The notes beneath the pieces were generated by a model. That model saw only the letters and a program-made list of their open reading frames with translations, had not been told where the DNA came from and did no database searches. The translations under genes and the position numbers were made by a program. Shown here one piece after another: positions 45,668 to 50,433 of a stretch of 50,433 bases of DNA (the stretch's first letter is position 1; every line of letters starts with the position of its first letter). Source of the DNA: Chara braunii (taxonomy: Eukaryota; Streptophyta; Charophyceae; Charales; Characeae); contig BFEA01000083.1 in assembly GCA_003427395.1 (NCBI GenBank), positions 2,987,686 through 3,038,118 on the forward strand, read 5' to 3'.

Positions 45668-46915
45668 AGGCATGGAGTTCGACAACATGGAAGTTCAGGT
45701 GGATACGGGAGAGTATCACCCGTCACCTGGTCGAACTCTTCGCGAGCTTAAGGGACGCTTTAGACAGGCTCCACTAGCATGTGAGAGTTTGAACGACGAT
45801 GGGAAGCCGGAAGTGATTGATATATTGCAGGCTATTAGCCCGACCCAGTCATTGACTACTATGCGAGAGGAGAGTAGGATGGAGCCAATCACGATAGACC
45901 GAGGTGGGTAGTACCGTCTGAGATCGCATAATCAAAGGTGTAAGGAGATCAGAGATAATCGTTGCAGAGATGATTGGCGAGATCGGTACGAGAGAGAAAA
46001 TAAAAACGATAAAGACACAGACCGATATAACAGTCCGCCTCGATGCTTTTTCGATCCAGAGACTGGGAGACTTATATTTTTCCCTATGAGAGGCGGAACA
46101 TATATATTATATCACATCAAAGTCGTCAGCTTGATATCAGACATCCCATCTGCAGAGGATATGGGATTTCATATTACTTGGAGAAGTGGGAGCGGCATGC
46201 ATATTATAGTCGGTGGACAGAGGATGAGATTATCAACAACTTCCTCTTCAACTATGAGCTGAGCTTAGGCAAGGAGATAAAAAGTGCAAGGTCAAAAGAC
46301 CGACGCTGGAAGATTTACAGGGAAAATTTGTATCAATTCTTCAAGCACGAGGATATTATGTACTCTGTCAAAGACGTGGAGAAGTTGAGACAAGAATTGG
46401 ATGAGAGTGTTCTAGTGTTTGGGAGGAGGTTTAAGAATGTCGGATGTTTTTGTGGCAAAGGAGAAGTTATCAGAGGTTGACAGATGCACAATTTTCATCA
46501 CTCAAGTATCGAAGGGAAAGCAGAAAGGAATTCTGCGAGATCTTTCACACGACCGTATCGAATTTTCGAAGGTCCTTACACTGGCTATAAGGGCCGACAC
46601 TGATGAGTATAAGGACCTGGTCTGGACTGCATTGCGCCACAGGGAGGGTCTACGGTCACCTTCTTGTCGTGCATGTGTAGAGAGGTGCCCAAATTTTGAT
46701 GATAGGCCTTGGGAAGACCACCGATACCCCTTTGATGAACCTAGAGAGCGGCGAACAAACATCACAGACGATTCGAACTTGAGAGAGATGATCAAGGGCT
46801 TGGTTCGACAGGTCGCCAGGATAGAGGCGAAGACAGGGACTGTCGGTTATCAGGTGAGGAACGGTCCGTCGAACTCGCTGAGGCACGATCGGGTTAGGAC
46901 TGGTTGAGCGTACTC
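45668..46915 (+). pseudogene. Gag-like capsid region
   Basis: An N-terminal part opens with M-E-F-D-N-M-E-V and ends at a TAG near 45909. A capsid-like helical part at about 46200-46440 (W-T-E-D-E-I-I-N-N-F-L-F, V-E-K-L-R-Q-E-L-D-E-S-V) is in another frame. It continues after a shift near 46430 with V-D-R-C-T-I-F-I and L-V-W-T-A-L-R-H-R-E-G. The pattern of continuing sense across frames shows a once-intact protein. Assignment to gag rests on general resemblance and on the knuckle downstream. Confidence 0.6.
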
Positions 46916-47154
46916 GTTGATGTGGGATAATCGAGACCCATGACCATATACGTCGCGACCATCCCTCTAGGTACAAGGACGAAGATCGAGATCGACAGGT
47001 TGCCTATCCTAGAGACTATACGAGAGATAGGGACAACGGGTATCAACGACGCGGTCGGGTGGAGATCTACCCTCACAGCCCAAGATATGATCGAGGTCCC
47101 TAAGACCTCCGTCATGCAGGAGAGTATCCTAATATTCTAAATAGGTATCACCAT

Positions 47155-47850
47155 GTGACAGAGAGGGAACGATGCGACCATTCCTACGAGCGACACGAGA
47201 GGAGAGATGTTGATCGGGGTCATCGTGATGATACTAGAGGACTACGTGAGCTTGGTTCGGGTCTTCAAAATGCTCGGGCATCAGGCGGACATGAAAGATA
47301 TAGACATGTACAAGATGAACCTTCTTCTCCTCGTAAGACATGCGTTTATTGTTGTTCGGATGATCATATCGGGAAAGATTGCCCCGATCTTAAGAAGACA
47401 ATAAACTATGGCGTAGTGGGACTTGGGGACCGACAATACGTCAAGAGAACCAACAATCTGAGGGATGCATACATGTTTCCTCGAAGGAGGAGGACTTGGA
47501 GGTCAGACAAGCGTCGTTGGATGAGGTAAAAATGACGGTAAAAAGTCAGAGTGTCGGGATTTTCTTACGGTCAGAAGACAAGACGCTTACAGTGTCCATC
47601 CACGTCACCTCTACCAAATCATTGTGGGCTCTTTCTTCAAATAAGAGAGTTAACCCAGGTATAGTTATCGTGGATCGAGAGGAAGAGAAAAACGAACGAA
47701 GAGTAATATCATCACGAAAACGAGGCCCAGAGGGAGTTACTAATACAACAACGCCCTTGAGGCTAGCGCTTAGTCAGAGTATCGATGTTCCATACGGGAA
47801 GCGTCCAAGCGAATACGAGATGTGCCCCTATATATCACCAGTGTCGTAAA
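47155..47850 (+). pseudogene. Gag-like nucleocapsid with CCHC zinc knuckle
   Basis: A charged Arg/Asp/Glu-rich stretch leads to C-V-Y-C-C-S-D-D-H-I-G-K-D-C near 47340-47381. This fits C-x2-C-x4-H-x4-C exactly, the RNA-binding knuckle of retroelement nucleocapsids. About 120 bases later the sense passes to the frame starting at 47496 (V-R-Q-A-S-L-D-E), a further frameshift. The downstream part to 47850 has no protease motif that I can recognise. Confidence 0.68.
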
Positions 47851-48250
47851 AGTGTCTATTACAGACACGATTCTTATCGATCCCGAACGAGGGAAATCGG
47901 TGCGTTTGCCCGATGAGATATTTGTTGATTCTAGGTCGTTAGTAGACAAGTATTTTACCAACGTCGTTTCATTCGCACATAAGTCACGACTTCAAGTGCT
48001 AGAGCGGACTGCACCTCGCCAATTTTTTTTTATGTCTGGGAGAACGTGCCTCATGACATATTTTACGTTTCAGGGAGAGGTATAGTGGGGACTATGTATA
48101 ACGATGAGATGGTTCCTCGGACAGTAGTGGATGATGCGGCGAACTGTCCTTTAATCTCGGAGAACGTCCTTCTCCGGTCAACAATTGCAATTTTGAGAGA
48201 GGAGAAGCCCCCTTCGAGTGAGTGACGTACTCTTTCGGCAGATAGGTGAG

Positions 48251-49719
48251 GCATTGACGGGGACGTCGCGAAGAGGTTCGGGCTAACTGTCAGGCGGCCA
48301 CCGATCAGTCAGCCACCCAAAATGAGGGTTTTAGGAGTCTACGTTTGTCGACTATGCCAATTTTTTAATTTTTTTTATCATGCAGGTGACGGATAAACGG
48401 GCTATCCGGGTCGACCGCTGTTGTTTGTTTCTCCACTCACTACCACGACCCCTTCTATTATATATTTCCCTACTATTTTATCTTATTTTGAACACCGATT
48501 ATGGGAGTCTATTTTGCCTTTATTTTTATTTTTTTCTGACGCTCAATTACAAACGCGCATGTGGCGTTCCGTGTGGGCGTTTTTTTGTGACAAAGTCGAT
48601 ATCCAAATTTTATTAATTTTAGCTGCGGTATTAAAAATCGAAAGTAAACTAAAAAACAATTAAAAGAACGTAATCCTCACAATTTTCTTTCTTCATTTTT
48701 GTGCCTAATTATGTTTCCCGTTGTTATTACCTGATCCGTCCTATTTTATGAGCCCCTCTTCGATCCCTATTTTCGCATGTGAGCGACCCCGCGCATACTT
48801 GCATTTATGAGACTTTCGGGTGCCGCGCGGGAAGACTATTTGGAGGGGTTTGTTGAGTGATGGTGAGGAAAAATTATTATTTAGAGGTTTTGACTAGAGT
48901 ACAGCGACTCGATAATTGTTTGGGTTATGTTGGATCTATTGGAGGGGTACTCTATTTACGGCTTCGATTGTTCGACATCATGAGTGACTTCGGTTCCATG
49001 ACATTGCTCGACATCGACTTACCTTTTGACCTCGCCGACGTTTGTGCTACTACACCCCTGGTATGGTTACTCTCTGATTTTTATATGGGGTTCGAAGGTT
49101 TGAAATGCATTGGTAACTGACCTAGTAAAGACGCTGGTCCTATTTTGGACGCAAGCGGTCATCCTAGGGTCATTTTCTCCTCCGGCATGGCTTATTGGAG
49201 GCACAATAACGGTCAGGTACTGCTGCCGGGCCACGTTACCGGTACTAGGTCTAGATTCAGGTGTTGAATGTGTGGGTTGGTACCATGGGCACTGCGCACA
49301 TTTCTGTGTTGCTAAGGACTGCCCTGACCAAGACATGCGTTTGCTGACACTAGGAGCGACACCATATACAGGTTGAACCAAGACTTCAAGGGGCATTGGA
49401 ACTGAGGCGACCAGGAGGACCAGGGTGCGCTGGAGGGAAGTGACCAGGGTGAGCTAGAGTTGTTCCGTGCCGCTTCGCGAGACCAAGCAGACCACAGCCA
49501 TGACTGCATGCCCGTCCTTGCAAGTATGTTGGGTGCGGTCAACCAACTCTCAGGAGCAGCGATGAGTGGGCAAAAAGTGAGTCGAGAGGAAAATAATATG
49601 AGAGAGGGGCAGACCAACATCCACGAGAGAGAGTGAGAGAGAGTACGCAGACAGAGCGAGAATGAGAGAGAGTGCCCAGACAGAGGAAGAGTGTGACAGA
49701 GTACGCAGAGAGAGAATGA
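48251..49719. other. Gene-free stretch right of the gag remnant
   Basis: Mostly AT-rich. Frames at 48857-49120 and 49110-49376 are not recognised. The second ends in H-C-A-H-F-C-V-A-K-D-C-P-D, which faintly recalls a degenerate zinc knuckle. A GAGA-rich stretch lies at about 49620-49720. Confidence 0.4.
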
Positions 49720-50336
49720 GGTCGTGAAAAAGGAGAGCAGTCAAGAGCCCCAATCACGGGTAATTAGATGAGTAGTGAGAGCCCTGCGACTGGGCTGGGT
49801 TCTGTTGCTCCACTAATTGGCTGAAAATGGTTATTTATTGATTTTATTAATTTTAATATCTTCAAAGATCAGCCAAATTGTGAAAAAGAGGAGCAGTCAA
49901 GAGCCTCAATCACGGGTAATTAGCTGAGTAGTGAGAGTCCTGCAAGTGGTTTGGGTTCTGTTGCTCCACTAATTGGCTGAAATTTGTCATTTATTGATTT
50001 TATTAATTTTATAATATTCAAAGATCAGCCAGTCCGTGGAAAAGAGGAGCGGTAAAAAACCCCAATCACGGGTAATTAACTGAGTACTGAGAGCCCTGCG
50101 AGTGAGTTGGGTTCTGTTGCTCCACTAATTGGCTAAAAATGGTCATTTATTGATTTTATTAATTTTAAAATATTCAAAGATCAACCAATTTGGGAAGAGG
50201 TGTCCAGTAAAGCGCTCAATTGCGGGCAATTAGCTGAGTAGCAAAAGCCCTGTGGGTAGGTTGGATTCTGCTAGACCACTTATTGGCTGAAATGGGCTAT
50301 TTATTGACTTTATTAATTTCAAAATATTCAATTTGT
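49720..50336 (+). repeat. 156-bp tandem repeat, four copies
   Basis: The block CACGGGTAATTAG begins at 49755, 49911 and 50067, and a diverged form lies at 50221, giving periods of 156, 156 and 154. Each unit also holds GGGTTCTGTTGCTCCACTAA, ATTTATTGATTTTATTAATT and CAAAGATCA. The fourth unit is the most diverged. The array may belong to a larger satellite. Confidence 0.95.
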
Positions 50337-50375
50337 TGCGCCCGACACATATCACAGCCGCGAACCAGCGAAAAG

Positions 50376-50393
50376 ATAGATATATAGATAGAC

Positions 50394-50433
<40 letters not shown>
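50376..50433. repeat. (GATA)n microsatellite at the window edge
   Basis: GATA units run to the last base with a few variants at the start. The array probably continues outside the window. Confidence 0.97.

Larger units (their letters stand above)
45668..48250 (+). mobile_element. Decayed second retroelement (gag part), plus strand
   Basis: Successive frames carry a capsid-like part and a CCHC knuckle in the order of an LTR-retroelement gag, broken by stops and shifts. I recognise no reverse transcriptase or integrase afterwards and no LTRs. It is a fragment or a gag-only derivative, different in sequence from the gypsy element at 11-19 kb. Confidence 0.7.

Overview
The window looks like nuclear DNA of a eukaryote of the plant lineage. 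The clues are two plant-type protein genes, a decayed plant-type Ty3/gypsy retrotransposon, fragments of plant-type mitochondrial cox2 and rpl2 embedded in nuclear repeats, very abundant microsatellites, and no bacterial-style gene packing. A charophyte alga such as a stonewort (Chara) would fit the repeat load and the proteins. That is inference and was not tested.

Only two genes look intact. PUS10 (4424-6802, minus) encodes a tRNA pseudouridine synthase in one long open frame. An FLX-like coiled-coil protein gene (34956-36014, minus) also reads as one open frame, and its stop codon merges into a long GA microsatellite. Their neighbours give no sign of shared function.

The rest is mobile and repetitive. 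At 0-4.4 kb lie decayed tandem repeats, microsatellites and a small TA-flanked foldback element. At 8.4-9.3 kb is a diverged inverted copy of a dispersed repeat that returns three times at 21.7-26.9 kb. At 9.3-11.2 kb is mitochondrial DNA, in which cox2 is split by a 1.17-kb insertion flanked by a 6-bp direct repeat. At 11.3-19.5 kb is a broken Ty3/gypsy element on the minus strand, interrupted by a GC-homopolymer block with an assembly gap. At 19.5-29 kb are dispersed repeats, foldbacks and a family of elements that start and end at TTAA. At 29-38.5 kb are many stepwise tandem duplications around the FLX-like gene. At 38.5-45.3 kb is AT-rich DNA with microsatellites, a TTAA miniature element and a perfect 28-bp hairpin. 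At 45.3-48.3 kb is a second decayed retroelement gag on the plus strand. The right edge (49.7-50.4 kb) is a 156-bp tandem repeat followed by a GATA microsatellite.

I found no new multigene system. The most interesting signals are the TTAA-bounded inverted-repeat family with a candidate empty site, the split cox2 fragment, the shared foldback family at 3.4 and 45.3 kb, and the pattern of nonsense codons in the gypsy element. All identities and repeat boundaries were judged by eye.
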